A stretch of DNA of 23,459 nt from Sphacelaria rigidula. Its lineage: Eukaryota > Phaeophyceae > Sphacelariales. Position numbers and translations under genes: made by a program. Below the pieces are notes generated by a model. That model saw only the letters and a list, made by a program, of their open reading frames with translations, was not told the origin of the DNA and ran no database searches. Positions 10,590 to 20,073 of this stretch are shown here, piece after piece. The number at the start of each line of letters is the position of its first letter. Within the stretch, counting starts at the first letter, position 1. The stretch is from NCBI GenBank assembly GCA_964200075.2, contig CAXNAA020000262.1, positions 1 to 23,459 on the forward strand, given 5' to 3'.

Positions 10590-11485
10590 TTTGCGTGCTG
10601 GGCAGCACGGTTGGTCCGCCGGCTGTTGGCGCCTCGACGTCCTCCGCCGCTGGACCCGGAGCCGTCATGGCGGCCGCCTCGTCCGCCACCTTTACGATCA
10701 TCATTATCGTAGTTGCCTTTAGGCGGGCGGCAGTTGGCGGTGACCGGAGTCCATCCATCATCGTCATCGTCGTGGTCGTCGTCCGCAGAAGTGCCGGACT
10801 GAAAGGCGTTCCGGAGAGCCTGTAAAAGGTTATGGGCCGCCCTCTCGTATACGTCGGCGCCGCTGTTGGGACCCGTGGTGGCGTGGGCCACCAGCTGGGC
10901 GAGAGTGAGGTCGTGGGGGTCCTTAACCGGGAGTGGCCCGCCCTGGTCGAGGTAGAGACCTAACGCAACCAGAGCGCTGTAGTGAATGGCGTCCCAGGCA
11001 GTCCGCGAGCTCTACAGAGGGTTCTTGATGGAAACCTTCCCAGAAAAGTCCCGAACCGGGTGCACTAGCCAGGTGGCCTCATGCGGAGCGAGAGAAAGGT
11101 CGGGGGTGGCTGCAGGGGCGGCATTGGGAAAGCTAGTATCGTGTTTGCGGGGTATGTGATACCCGGCAATTTGTGAAGAGCTTGAGCCTGATGGCGCGGT
11201 GTCCACCGTGGTCCGCTATGGGGGCGGAGAAGGGTAAAGCGACATGACGGTGTGCGCGAAGTCTGATGTGCCGCAAGCAGATGTTTCGCCGACATAGCGT
11301 GCTCCGCGGTACGGTCTATGTGGGCCACGAGCTCGGCAGCCTTCCGTTTTCAGTCGGCCATTACCGGTTGATGTTCGACTTGGGCCCGGAGGGCGGCGGA
11401 GGGTGCTGCTGCCGCGGTTGTGGAGTTCCGCTGCAGATTTGCTTCTTTCGTGGCGTACTCTTCCCGAAGAAGGCGGGTTGCAGTA

Positions 11486-11621
11486 TCGTCGGCCTAACCG
11501 TGGCCGCGGGAGGCGGGGTTGGCGCCGGAGGGGCCGCCGGCTGGGTTTGCATGTCGTCGGCCTAACCGTGGCCGCGGGAGGTGGGGTTGGCGCCGGAGGG
11601 GCCGCCGGCTGGGTCGGCATG
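11486..11621. repeat. 68-bp tandem duplication
   Basis: The word TCGTCGGCCTAACCGTGG starts at 11486 and again at 11554, and near-identity continues through GGCCGCCGGCTGGGT. A 68-bp period shifts the reading frame by two. The same Pro/Ala-rich peptide (APPAPTPPPAATVRP) can therefore be read in both copies only in different frames. Confidence 0.93.
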
Positions 11622-12937
11622 GCCGGCCCCGGGGGGGCAGCTCGATACAGAGCGATGATCTCGTCTTGCCGGACTCTATCATGCTCTAGAAAGAGGCACG
11701 GGAGGTACCCCGTGGGGCAAAACTCCGCCGAAAGTCGCGGCTGCAGGAGACCGTTGGCCGTGGAGGGCGTCGCGGTCTGGCCGCCGCGAGCGATCGTGAG
11801 TGCTGTCGCAGGCACGGTGGTCTCAGTAGAGACAACGGGTGTGGTGGCGGCAGGGGCGGTCGACACTAATGGGGCAGCCTTCCCGGCGGCCGAGGGTGCC
11901 GTAATGGCGCGCTTGGCGGCGGAAGGAGAAGCCGAAGTAGGGGTCGTTGCCGCCGAAGGAGTAGCTAATGTCTGTTTGGTCGACATGATCTGTAGCAGGG
12001 AGTGTTGTAAGTCCCAAACCTGCTGTTGGAGCGTACGGATAGTGACGGCATCGACAGCGGCGCGGCATGGGACATCGCGGTTAGATCGGGCTCGTGTTTG
12101 ATGACGCCGGGGTGCACGAAAGGAATTGTCACTAGCTTTTTCAATCGAAGAAGCTGGGTCCGATGATAAGTTGGAGAGAATATCTCTGACATCTTCCACA
12201 TGCACGTTGTCATTATGACGTGAGGGATGTCGATGTTGCTAACGTCGGGTAGACGAAGCGCGACTACTGGTGTGACTGTGGCCGGATGATTGTCTAGAGC
12301 CACGCGAAGAGCGGTGGCCGCGGCCTGGGCTGCCCCGATGGGAGTGGCTGTCACTGTCAGTTTTATTACGTCGATTAGAAGTAGAATGTTCTAGGGCACG
12401 AGCTCGTCGTCCGTAGGGAGCGGAGGATAGGCGAGAGTGATTTCCATCTCGGCTTCCTCGCGGAGACTGCGCAGTTCGCGTAGGGATCAAAGCGGTATCA
12501 GTACGAGCTGCAGTAGTCGCGGTACTGCGAGCGCCGCGAGCGACCTGCGCGTAAGAGGGGCGCGCCTGAGGCTGTGGCGTATCGCCGTAGAATGTTTTGA
12601 GCCCTTTGAAAAGATGTGTACCTGGATCGTCAGAGGAGCCAGGTAGAGAATTGACAGTGTTCTGGAGAGCCGAAATCAGGGCCTCAATCATTGTGCCGGG
12701 ACCAGATGGCGGGGTGCGGCGCGTTGGACTCTCAGATGCCGCCAGTTGAGGGCTACCAACACGAGCAGCACCCGTAGACGGGTTTCGAGCTCCGGAAGCG
12801 GATCGCTTTGTTTCCGAACTGGACGCTATTACTGAAACTGCCGTCCGAGGCGCATCTGAAGTTGTCTTCTGAGCCACTGATCCAAGAACGGCATCCGTGG
12901 GAGCATGCCTCAGCAAGGGGGGCACATCGGCACTAGT

Positions 12938-13009
12938 CGGTATCGAACCGTCACGGGATGGTACATCGTGGAACGGTATCGGAACGTCACGGGATGGTAC
13001 ATCGTGGAT
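12938..13009 (-). repeat. 36-bp coding tandem repeat, two copies
   Basis: Two units, 12938-12973 and 12974-13009, share CACGGGATGGTACATCGTGG. The period is 12 codons, giving a repeated HDVPSRD-type peptide in the gag frame. It lies just downstream of the TGA at 13046. Confidence 0.93.
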
Positions 13010-13294
13010 TATGGGAGTTGCAGTCGCAACCGCTGTAGAGCCGTCTCAGGATGTTACGTGGTGAGGCCTGCTCGTACTTGTAGGCTGCTGGTCGTCAAGT
13101 CCCGTAGGTGGCGCAGTGCTCTTCAGATGTTGCTGAAGAGAGGATGGTGGAGTATCTTCCTTCCCACTGTGGCGAAGACGATTCAAAGTTCGACTGCGTG
13201 TACGGGGGAATCGTTTGTCCCTCGACCCCTGGGAGGAAACGGGGCTAATGGGTTGCGACATACTGGGGAAAGGAGAAGTACAGGAAAATCGCAC

Positions 13295-13439
13295 TTACGA
13301 TCCGACAAGTCTAGCACAGTAAATAAGGCGATGTAGTCCGATTTAGGCAAGGGGTGCAATGCCAAGCAGGGAGGGGCAAGGGCAGCCTGTTACCTGTACT
13401 ACGAAGGACCTGTAATTCCTGCGCCCAGGCAATGTGGTG
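13295..13439. other. Presumed leader of the element
   Basis: This short stretch lies between the first gag ATG and the satellite array. A tRNA-complementary primer-binding site would be expected hereabouts on the minus strand, but none was recognised. Confidence 0.35.
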
Positions 13440-14536
13440 CCCGAAAAGACAGAAACAATGAAAAGCTGTATTCAGTCGATGCTGTGCTATGGCGGAACGT
13501 TGAACAGGTCAAAACGAGGGAAGCCTACTGTCGGTACTTCGAAAGGCCTGTGCCGGTAAAGACGGGAACAAATATTTCTGCACGCAGTCAAATACTGTGC
13601 CGCGGCGCGGTGTCAAACAGGTAGAAACAGTGGCGGCCGACTCTCCGTACCAAAAAACTTGTCGCGGTAGAGACGGAAAAAATAGTGTCTATACTCAATC
13701 GACGCGGTGCCACGACGTAACGTCCAACAAGCAGAGAAGAGGGCAACCTGCTGTCGGTACTCCGAAAGACCTGTGCCGGTGAAGACAGAAACAAACATAT
13801 TCTGCACGCAGTCAAATGCTGTGCCGCGGCGCGGTGTCAAACAGGTAGAAACAGTGGCGGCCGACTCTCCGTACCAAAATACTTGTCGCGGTAGAGACGG
13901 GAAAAATAGTGTCTGTACTCAATCAACACGGTGCCACGGCGTGACGTCCAACAAGCAGAGAAGAGGGCAACCTACTGTCGGTCCTCCGAAAGACCTGTGA
14001 CGGCGAAGACAGAAACAAACATTTTCTGCACGCAGTCAAATGCTGTGCCGCGGCGCGGTGTCAAACAGGTAGAAACAGTGGCGGCCGACTCCCTGTACCA
14101 AACTACTTGTCGCGGTAGAGACGGGAAAAATAGTGTCTGTACGCAATCAACGCGGTGCCACGGCGTGATGTCCAACAAGCAGAGAAGAGGGCAACCTACT
14201 GTCGGTCCTCCGAAAGACCTGTGCCGGTGAAGACAGAAACAAATATTTCTGCACGCAGTCAAATGCTGTGCCGCGGCGCGGTGTCAAACAGGTAGAAATA
14301 GTGGCGGCCGACTCCCTGTACCAAAACACTTGTCGCGGTAGAGACGGGAAAAATAGTGTCTGTACGCAATCAACGCGGTGCCACGGCGTGACGTCCAACA
14401 AGCAGAGAAGAGGGCAACCTACTGTTGGTCCTCCGAAAGACCTGTGCCGGTGAAGACAGAAACAAACATTTTCTGCACGCAGTCAAATGTTGTGCCGCGG
14501 CGCGGTGTCAAACAGGTAGAAATAGTGGCGGCCGTT
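13440..14536. repeat. Dimeric satellite array, 224-bp period
   Basis: The word CGCGGCGCGG starts at 13601, 13825, 14049, 14272 and 14496, spacings of 224, 224, 223 and 224. Each 224-bp unit divides into two related monomers: A (about 110 bp, starting TGCCGCGGCGCGGTGTC, e.g. 13598) and B (about 114 bp, starting TGCCACG, e.g. 13708). They align along their length, sharing words such as GTCCAACA/GTCAAACA, AGAGACGG/AAGACAGAAA and CACGCAGTCAA/TACTCAATC. The array starts with a degenerate partial A and a diverged B (13486-13597) and ends inside an A at about 14536. Open frames crossing it are by-products of the repeat and not genes. Confidence 0.95.
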
Positions 14537-14812
14537 GTAAAGATGTCCGTGGGCACCGGATGGTTTTCGCACGGGTGTTTCACGCAAACAACCCATGAAC
14601 AAACCCTGCAGTGAACTGTGTACAATTCTTTGCTGCAAAGCGAAATGTGGTCTGGCGAGAGTCCACGTCAAATGCAGCAGCTGCCTATGAGCAGCGATGC
14701 ACTTGGTGCAGCGTTTCCTGCCACAACCTGGGGCAGAGCGTGTGTCCTGTCGAAAAATAGAACACGGGCGGGGCGAAAATGCTAAAGACGTTAGCCGGGG
14801 TGCGTAGCCGTT

Positions 14813-14823
14813 CTATATATAAA
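14813..14823. promoter_or_regulatory. TATA-like element
   Basis: The word TATATATAAA is nearly symmetric and could serve either strand. On the minus strand it would lie about 1.5 kb upstream of the gag ATG with the satellite in between, a possible remnant of the element's promoter; on the plus strand no gene follows closely. There is no further support. Confidence 0.2.
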
Positions 14824-16587
14824 CAAACAGGGAAGGGTGCCTGTGCAGATATAACGAGGAGCAGGAAAGTGCAGATGCGCACCAAAATATGTGCACAGGT
14901 CGTGTGAACGACTGTTGTTGCAGCAAGCCGCTAGTCGCCAAAAGGCTGTAAGGCACAAGTACTATGTACGGTACACACACGGAGAAAAGCATATGCAGTA
15001 GCTAAGAGCTGACTACGTAGCAAGCGGAGGCAACTAGCTCCGGGGCGCTACAAGTAAATTTGACTACTACTAACGAAAATCCAAGAAAAGAGGGAACGTC
15101 GGTACCTGTAAAAGCAACCAAAGACTGCTACGGGAACGTGATGCGATTCGAGAAAAACAGAGACCACTCCGTTGTAAAAAAAAAGGAAACGCAACCGCAA
15201 GGGGAGAGATTCCTTTGTCGAACGCCAATTGTCAAGGGGATAGGCCGCGTGCATGAAGTATACGAGTCGCTAGCAATACTCGGTGAGTATACAAGACAAG
15301 AGCCCAACAACGGACTCGAGAAATCAGTGACTGTAACCCTTGATGTGTCCGAGGTATTCTTTATGATCTCACGTGTAGGTTTAGTATATCTCTTGGTTAA
15401 ATGCTGGGCGTCAACCTTCTTCTGCTTATCAAATCTCTCACGTTCAATCGCACTCGTCTCCCTCACCTCTCTTCACCCAATCTCCTACGTGTGGATAGTA
15501 ATATATGAAGACTCACAACACATCGACATCTTCATACCGCAGTCATTATGTGCACCTAGCCACAGCTGCTTAACTGCTGCGGACAGTTGGGAGGGTAAGA
15601 TGGCTTCTTCGCTCGGTCGTAAGTGTTTCGCGTCATCCCTGCAAAAACGAAATGCCACCTCAACCTCATTGTGAGATGGACCCCATTTTCCAGGATCCAC
15701 TGTGATGATGATTGTGCACACAGTGATATATAAAATATGTGCTTCATATTCGACAGTCTAGCGTTGGTTTGGCACTCGTATCATCCGAAGACTAGGTATA
15801 GTAGTAAGAGAAGACAAGAGCATCGGATGGAGCTCGATCACTCATGTATATGGTACGCAGCCAATCTTGCCAAGTGGTTGATGCCCCTGAGGCTTCCCGC
15901 GAAACTGCAGGCGGGACCACAGGCTTGCTGAGGAAAATAGTAGTTTGCACGTTGCAGGCGCTGATGGACTCGGTGTATTGGCCGCACGATGGGATTTTTT
16001 GCTGGATTGTGTTAGGAGAGTGTAGTCGACAGTGAGTGGCAAGTGCAACGAGATAGGTATGCCAGAGAGAGGAAACATGTGATGCGCGGTAGCCTGAATA
16101 ATGTCAGCAGCCCGATACGGTACGCTGTAGTATAAAAACTTCAAGCTGTAAAATACGGTACCTGGCCGTTGTTTTTTCACCGAACTGCTGAGAAACGACT
16201 CTTCTTGTTCAGCGTGTGAGTCCAGTTTGCCGAAACAATTGGAATATATCAGGTGGGTAGGTAGAGGTGGTGAAACCTTTCCAACCATCATCAGCTTATA
16301 CTCTCATCAAGTGTATGCCCAATCTCACCCCGCTCACTGGCATGCACAGCAACCTTCCGCTAGTCTTGCCTCACCTTTTCACATGCTCTGTCGTGATGGG
16401 CTGTCTCATGACCCACCACGCCAGGATGTTATCGTGTACCCCGTATCAACAAATACTACAAACGGACCTAACTTCGTATTGCACACATAAATCCCTCACG
16501 GACTTGTTTTCGATCGCGACTGACCCACGGTAGCAGAAGCAGTAGCATATGCTTCCCAAATGTGCTGTGTTCGCAACCATCAATCAC

Positions 16588-16688
16588 TTGAGGTATCTCA
16601 AACTCGACGTTCCCGATATAATTAACAGTGATTTTACATTTATTTGAGTATATCGGGAAGCTCTAGTTTTGAGTTTGAGATATCTCAA
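16588..16688. repeat. Foldback element copy 1 (AGGTATCTCAA family)
   Basis: The left arm 16588-16620 and right arm 16649-16688 are inverted copies sharing TTGAG(A/G)TATCTCAAACTC and TTCCCGATATA, with a 7-base length difference. The AT-rich loop includes ACAGTGATTTTAC. No coding capacity; resembles a MITE or other foldback element. Confidence 0.85.
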
Positions 16689-17358
16689 CTGTTGCAACAA
16701 TAAGCTCTGTGTCGCTGGTTCAGTGAAAAGCAGCCGCAACGCTCCCGCTGCTGCAGCTCTACGGCTTTCATGCATGAAGACTGCGACTTGGCTGCGGGGG
16801 ACGCCCTCTGCGAGTAATACACCCAAATGGTTATTAAATCAACAGCTCATCTCCAGACACCTCGCCGACTCAACCATTACATTGAAGGAGAGACGATCAA
16901 TCAACCCCTCCGCCGCCAGGGTGGGTCGTCTGCTGAAATGAAACACCTTCAATCGAAATTGTGACTCTGGGCGCAAATGACTCACCCTGACGAGTAATGG
17001 GCTGCTGCAGAAACCCCTAACGTCTCGAAACATGAATCTGACTGACAACTTCCAGAAAAAACCTGGCAATTGTGCCACGCAGAACACGGACGCCCTGGGG
17101 CGGTCTGTGTCGTTCATAATGATATCTAAAACAGAAAAGCCAGAGTTTGCTTTCCGCAGCGATAATGCACATATTTTTACTGTATACATTCATACCGTAT
17201 TCAGGTTATAGATGCGCAACGTTGCTTGAGCAACCGCTGCAAAATGACAGGGACTGATCTACTAAGCCCTGAATGTAGGTTAAGTCAATTATGTATGTAC
17301 ACGCCGCTAGCTCTCATTTTGGTCGACTACATGCTGCAATGTATTGAAAGTTATCACA

Positions 17359-17399
17359 GGTATCTCAAGCTCAAGTTTTCCCGCATATTCAACAGTAAA
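17359..17399. repeat. Foldback element copy 2, half
   Basis: A single arm and loop start, GGTATCTCAAGCTCAAG then TTTTCCCGCATATTCAACAGTAAA, matches copies 1 and 3. The opposite arm is missing, so this is a solo arm or truncated copy. Confidence 0.65.
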
Positions 17400-17600
17400 G
17401 CCAATACTCCAGCAGCAGGCGAAATGTGGATCAAAACCCCTTCAAGTCCCGAGCTTCTGACCATTCACAAGAACAAGAATGTATAGATGCGTGTTTCTCC
17501 GCAGTTCGGTCGAATGACATCAGCCTGTGTTTTTTATTCATTGAAGCTCGGTTCAACAGCATAACAGTGGCCGGCACCGTATTTCTTTTTTCCATTGGCT

Positions 17601-17777
17601 TAAAACATCCCATTTTACCGCGGATTTTCTGGCTCCTCCTGTTTTCCTGGCTCATGCGCGCTTCACGCCCTCACGCCCCCTCTCCTGCCAGTACCATCAC
17701 AACAGCACCAGCAACCAGCAACAACACAGCTCTTCATACACACCACCAGAGATCCCTACTTTTCATCGAGTGCAACA
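17601..17777 (+). promoter_or_regulatory. Presumed promoter and 5' UTR
   Basis: An inverted CCAAT word (ATTGG, about 17594-17598) precedes a pyrimidine-rich stretch and then a CA-rich leader (CACCAGCAACCAGCAACAAC) that ends at the ATG. The ATG at 17778 has an A at -3 (CAACAATGC), a good eukaryotic start context. The transcription start is not visible. Confidence 0.35.
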
Positions 17778-17880
17778 ATGCGAGCAGTCATCAAGTTGCT
17801 TGTTCTCCTCGCGGTGGTGGCTGCACCGACGGCCTTCGCTGAGGGCCTCAGGGACGTCGATCACTACGAGAAATCAGGCT
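17778..17880 (+). CDS. Exon 1: signal peptide
   Basis: It encodes residues 1-34 plus one base. The hydrophobic core KLLVLLAVVAAPTAFA is typical of secretory signals. The exon ends at CAGGCT before GTGAGT (17881). Extending past the donor reaches a stop after about 15 codons, which supports splicing there. Confidence 0.85.
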
Positions 17881-20024
17881 GTGAGTTGTGGTTGTTTCTG
17901 GGATTTCCCCCTTTTGCACTAGAGTAGGTATTTCAAGCTCGAGGTTCTCGGTACATTTCACAGTAATTTACGGTAAAACACACGGGGAACCTCGACATTG
18001 AGACACCTCTGCCAATGTGCATCCCTTTCAAAATTTGGAAGGGAGCTGCGATGGCTGCCAGTAGTGGTCCGCAGTAAATTCTACATGTATGCGAATATGT
18101 AGTTGGTTGTTCCGTGTTTTCCTCCCGACATTTCAGTTATTGTGTAGCGAGTCACTCAGAAATCTTCGCCTCCGGGGAATTGGTGCAAGGACACCCAGGT
18201 CGCAAGACGCGCACACGTGATACATGGACTCATGAAAAAACATGTTCAGAGTCGAAGATGTGAGGTCGACGCTTGGCCTGATAACAGTCCTCGGATCTCA
18301 GTGTATAAAAAGGTTTATAGACCGGCTGAACACATTTTACCCCGATAATTCTACTGTGAAATAGTAAGCATGCTCAGATCGCAAGGTTAGAAATTATGTC
18401 ATAAAGGCTGGACATCTACAGGGGTCATCCACTCAGCGCTCTCCCGTGACCCATCTTTCGGCGCCTTCCCAGCGTGAGGACAGTACAGGCACTGGGCATG
18501 CCAACACCGTATTACTTGCTTTCTTTGTAATTTCCGAAGAAAACAACTCGCCTTCGTACCAAACGAACGGAACCTACAGTACTCGGTGCAATATGCATCA
18601 GGCGGTTGTAGCAGGCAGACGGCACATGGCCTGCTTGAGAACGAAGCGATCAAGCACGTGGGCGCTTCATCGCCAGTATTAAAACTGCTACAAGTGGCGC
18701 CCGCCTGTTATATGCTACGCAAAATTGTGTCGCAATGTCAATTTCCCCGTAATGCACTCTGCTCGATATCTCTACAGTTTGGCGCAATTGATTTACAGGA
18801 TGAAAATTGTCGATCGTCAACAAACTCCCGCCACCTTGTGCGTAGTGCTGGCACGCAGGCTTTCGTGTATGAGGAACAGCCTTGGCATACGCCTCGAAAA
18901 AGAGGAGTTATTCAATTTTGAGTTGCGCTGACTACGAATACGCGTGTTTCCATAGTCGAATTAGTGAGAGCCCAGCTTGCTGCTACAGGATGAGTCGCTG
19001 ATCGCCAGGTAGGTGCATACCTGTTTATGTCCTCTCCCCACTCTTGGCGCGTCCGAGAGATCCATGAGCTTATCCGATATTTTCTAGTGGTGGATCATGA
19101 GCGTCGAATGGATATGTCGTGTTGAAAGTATGTGTCATTGCAGCCATCTCAGTGCGGTTGGGGCACCACTCTTGTGGGGAAGAAGCCCCGGCCCGATCGG
19201 GGTTGACATGGTAATAGGGATGCACGGAACGCCAATGTTGGCAGTGCAAAGACTCTTCACAATCGTGTTCAATCGACTGCAGGGGTTACTATATAGTAGC
19301 TCTCATGTTCAGACAAGCCTGGCAGAAAGCGGGTGCACGTATGTGCGCAGCCTGGCAAAAGGCCGGTGTACGTGTATGAGCCCCTGAATAGAGCGGGTGT
19401 CGGAGAAATAGCGACCATGGCTTAATCTGCAATAATGCCACCCGCCTGACAATGAAGTATCATATATATATGTTAGATCGAAATTATCACTGCTCACAGA
19501 ACAATGCCATCGTTTCGCCGGAACTTTCTGGGCCAGTGACGGTAAGTTTGTTTTGTGTGTACATTATTGGGCAAGTTACGGTTCGGCTGGAAAAATAATG
19601 GTGTTCATAGACGATTCTATAAAATGAGGCTGTACGATGAAGTGGGGCTCAAGCCCAAAACAGTGCTTTTCCTACACTTTCAGCGATAGTGCCCTGTGAC
19701 GTTTTCGTCGGCATCGCACAACCTCATTTGATAGAATCGTCTGTTTGCTGTTTTCCCTAGCATTATACAAACTAACACATGTGTTTCGACTATTTCGGTG
19801 GAACACAAATTTCGACTTCACGGTCGACGGGCAAAGGGGCCGCTGAACCCTTTTCGCGCAAAACATGCAAGCGTCCCAGAAAGAACGGGGAGAACTGAGA
19901 AACAAAAAAAGTCCTGTGTTGGTCTTTCTCCTGTGTGACCCCAGGTAATACGCCAACATGTACCAAAGTGTGTAAACTGGCGTCCAGAATAGATGGAATG
20001 GCAACAGACACCGACAAATCGCTG

Positions 20025-20073
<49 letters not shown>

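Larger units (their letters stand above)
2444..13294 (-). mobile_element. Degenerate Ty3/Gypsy chromovirus-type retrotransposon
   Basis: One minus-strand element carries, in order of translation, a gag-like region, protease, reverse transcriptase, RNase H, integrase and a chromodomain-like tail. This is the Ty3/Gypsy order (RT and RNase H before integrase; Copia elements have integrase first). The reading frame is interrupted by at least 11 in-frame stops and about 7 frameshifts, so the copy is inactive under the standard code. The given boundaries are those of the coding core only. LTRs, primer-binding site, polypurine tract and target-site duplication were looked for by eye and not found. 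They may have diverged, been deleted, or lie outside the window on the left. Confidence 0.93.
10466..13294 (-). pseudogene. gag: gag: N-terminal disordered region
   Basis: An ATG at 13292-13294 opens a frame that can be followed in one register to about 10500 with stops only at 13046 (TGA), 12239 (TAG), 11216 (TAG) and 11012 (TAG). The product would be unusually long for the front of Gag. It is rich in Ser, Arg, Pro, Ala and Thr, with a Pro/Ala-rich block at about 11500-11640, an acidic DDDHDDDDDGW run near 10760 and a Gly/Arg-rich RGGRHDGSGSSGGG stretch after it. No matrix or capsid signature is recognisable. A 68-bp duplication at 11486-11621 is not a multiple of three, so another frame may be the original one on its downstream side. 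The assignment to gag rests on position and collinearity. Confidence 0.65.
14537..17777. other. Intergenic stretch with repeats
   Basis: No supported gene is visible. An open frame at 15060-15674 (plus, 204 codons) starts at TTG, contains a GTGAGT word at 15282 and has a hydrophobic middle, but no recognised motif or partner exons. A TATA-like word lies at 14813-14823. Two members of a foldback family lie at 16588-16688 and 17359-17399. The last 200 bases before 17778 are pyrimidine- then CAGCA-rich, as expected for a promoter and 5' untranslated region of the following gene. Confidence 0.55.

Noticed and set aside
13588-14453. Series of repeated ORFs on both strands
   Set aside because: They come from the 224-bp satellite; the same peptides recur with the period and carry no domain.
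13440-14536. CRISPR array
   Set aside because: Units are 224 bp, contiguous and homologous throughout; there are no unique spacers, and the context is eukaryotic.
15060-15674. 204-codon plus-strand ORF
   Set aside because: Starts at TTG, has no recognised motif, and contains a GTGAGT word at 15282. It could hide an exon, but I found no partner exons.
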